Shown here: positions 5,181-6,420 of the stretch, piece by piece
How positions within the stretch are numbered: the stretch's first letter is position 1
Layout of the letters: every line of letters starts with the position of its first letter
NCBI GenBank assembly: GCA_003556985.1
Contig: PWPZ01000218.1
Location: 1-6,420 of the forward strand
Direction: 5' to 3'
Source: Bacteroidota bacterium
Lineage (GTDB): Bacteria > Bacteroidota > Bacteroidia > Bacteroidales > PUMT01
Length of the DNA: 6,420 nt
Program-made: the position numbers and the translations under genes
Notes under the pieces: generated by a model
The model's database searches: none
What the model was told of the DNA's origin: nothing
The model's input: the letters and a program-made list of their open reading frames with translations, nothing else

Positions 5181-6420
5181 ATGGCTAAAAATATAAATTT
5201 AAAAATAGACGGTGTTGATGTAAAAGTTGAAGAGGGAAAAACAATACTCGATGCTGCCAAAGCTGTAAATGTTCATATTCCTACCTTGTGTTATCATGAA
5301 GACCTTTGTGTTGCAGGTAATTGCAGGGTGTGTATGGTGGAAGTATCGGGTGCGCGTGCACTGGTTGCCGCGTGTGCCATGCCGGCTTCTGACGGTATGG
5401 AAATCAATACCAATACCCTCAAGGTGCGTTCCGCAAGGAAGAATGTAATTGAACTCCTGCTTTCCGAACATAATGCCGATTGCACAAATTGCTATAAAAA
5501 CAAAAAATGCGAACTGCAGGATCTTGCCGGTGAATATAAAACTTCCAGCGAACAGTTGTTTCTGGACCTTGTGCCTCTGAAAAATTATACGGTCGATAAT
5601 TTCTCTCCTTCCATCATAAAGGATGACAGTAAATGCATCCGTTGCCAGCGATGCGTGCGTACCTGTGAGGAATTACAGCATGTAAGTGCTCTGGGGGTTG
5701 CCTACAAAGGTGATAAAATGAAAATTTCCACCTTCTTTGAAAATTCTATGTACGATGTAGTTTGTACAAATTGCGGCCAGTGCATTAACCGCTGCCCCAC
5801 GGGCGCACTGGTTGAGCGAAATTATATCGATGAGGTTTGGGATGCAATTTATGACGAAAACAAGCACGTGGTTGTGCAAACCGCTCCAGCTACCAGGGTA
5901 GCTCTTGGAGAAGATCTCGGACTGGATACCGGACAGGTGGTTACCGGGAAGATGGTTTCCGCCCTCAAGAGGTTGGGCTTTGATTCGGTTCTGGATACCG
6001 ATTTTTCGGCCGACCTTACCATTATGGAAGAAGGCACGGAATTGCTTACCAGGCTCAAAAAGGCCCTGGTGGATAAGGATCCGGACGTTAAGCTGCCCAT
6101 GGCAACTTCCTGTTCTCCCGGATGGATAAAGTTTATTGAACACACCTTCCCTGAATACCTGGATAATCTTTCCACTTGCAAGTCACCCCAGCAGATGTTT
6201 GGTGCCCTTGCAAAAACCTATTATGCCCAAAAGAAGAATCTTGATCCTGCAAATATTGTGTCTGTTTCTATCATGCCCTGTACAGCCAAGAAATTTGAGG
6301 CCGACAGGCCGGAGATGAGGGACAGCGGCTACCAGGATGTTGATTATGTCCTTACCACCCGGGAACTTGCCAGAATGATCAGGCAGGGCGGACTGGATTT
6401 CGGTGCCCTTCCTGAAGAGA
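5181..6420 (+). CDS. hydA: [FeFe]-hydrogenase catalytic subunit HydA, group A (HndD-like), 3' end outside window
   Basis: The frame is open from the ATG at 5181 to the window end (413 codons); about a third of the protein is missing. The N-terminal [2Fe-2S] domain has Cys37, Cys48, Cys51 and Cys65. The His-Cys3 [4Fe-4S] motif is H97/C101/C104/C110. Two ferredoxin clusters follow (CIRCQRCVRTC, 152-162; CTNCGQCINRCP, 195-206). The H-cluster domain starts near 231 (QTAPATRVALGE). L1 is TSCSPGW (309-315) and L2 is MPCTAKKFE (365-373, C367, K370, E373). L3, with the last two ligands, is outside. Aligned without gaps to C. pasteurianum CpI from L1 to L2, the proton-path residues are kept (C311 for C299, E284 for E279, E287 for E282, S331 for S319). 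The residue equivalent to ligand C300 is Ser312. The first 210 residues also resemble NuoG, but the H-cluster domain rules that out. The enzyme would evolve or take up H2 in the cytoplasm. Confidence 0.95.
   Translation, partial: MAKNINLKIDGVDVKVEEGKTILDAAKAVNVHIPTLCYHEDLCVAGNCRVCMVEVSGARALVAACAMPASDGMEINTNTLKVRSARKNVIELLLSEHNADCTNCYKNKKCELQDLAGEYKTSSEQLFLDLVPLKNYTVDNFSPSIIKDDSKCIRCQRCVRTCEELQHVSALGVAYKGDKMKISTFFENSMYDVVCTNCGQCINRCPTGALVERNYIDEVWDAIYDENKHVVVQTAPATRVALGEDLGLDTGQVVTGKMVSALKRLGFDSVLDTDFSADLTIMEEGTELLTRLKKALVDKDPDVKLPMATSCSPGWIKFIEHTFPEYLDNLSTCKSPQQMFGALAKTYYAQKKNLDPANIVSVSIMPCTAKKFEADRPEMRDSGYQDVDYVLTTRELARMIRQGGLDFGALPEE

Noticed and set aside
5673..6143. 156-codon reverse-strand ORF over hydA
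   Set aside because: It lies opposite the conserved ferredoxin and H-cluster domains of hydA; its length is explained by the absence of stops in the complement of a coding frame.
5181..6420. hydA considered as NuoG of complex I
   Set aside because: The N-terminal Fe-S domains are shared with NuoG, but the TSCSPGW and MPCTAKKFE motifs are those of an H-cluster domain.

Overview
The window looks like chromosomal DNA from an anaerobic, probably fermentative member of the Bacteroidota (Bacteroidales/Marinilabiliales-like). The basis is the Maf C-terminal sequence (GIQEWIGYVGIE…IEGSYFNVMGLPV style), an S46-family exopeptidase of the kind found mainly in Bacteroidota, purine-rich or absent Shine-Dalgarno sequences before most genes, and moderate GC with very AT-rich intergenic DNA. 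All genes lie on the + strand. No RNA genes, mobile elements or CRISPR arrays were seen.

Left part (1-919): the 3' end of a small membrane protein gene, most likely a UbiA-family prenyltransferase, then a complete maf gene for a nucleoside triphosphate pyrophosphatase. Middle (1002-3155): a full-length secreted S46 dipeptidyl-peptidase. Its catalytic residues are His84, Asp220 and Ser652, and Arg670 lies 18 residues after the serine, the position that marks the Asp/Glu-specific DPP11 type. The 269-bp gap after it (3156-3424) holds an AT-rich 19-bp palindrome (3229-3247), a strong hairpin terminator with a perfect 16-bp stem (3263-3304), and the control region of the next operon.

Right part (3425-6420): a three-gene operon for an NAD(H)-linked [FeFe]-hydrogenase in the order hydC (NuoE-like), hydB (NuoF-like, unusually short) and hydA (catalytic subunit, cut by the window edge). 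HydB would exchange electrons with NAD(H) through FMN, HydC and HydB carry Fe-S relays, and HydA would make or consume H2 at its H-cluster. Immediately upstream is a perfect copy of the Rex operator, TTGTTAA-N4-TTAACAA (3354-3371), followed by a second degenerate copy. The natural reading is a hydrogenase operon repressed by Rex when NADH/NAD+ is low and released when NADH accumulates, so that excess reductant is vented as H2.

Three points deserve most attention: the Rex operator; the minimal HydB, which lacks the extra Fe-S domains of the electron-bifurcating enzymes and so suggests a ferredoxin-independent enzyme; and a serine in the HydA L1 motif (TSCSPGW) where the canonical enzyme has an H-cluster cysteine ligand.
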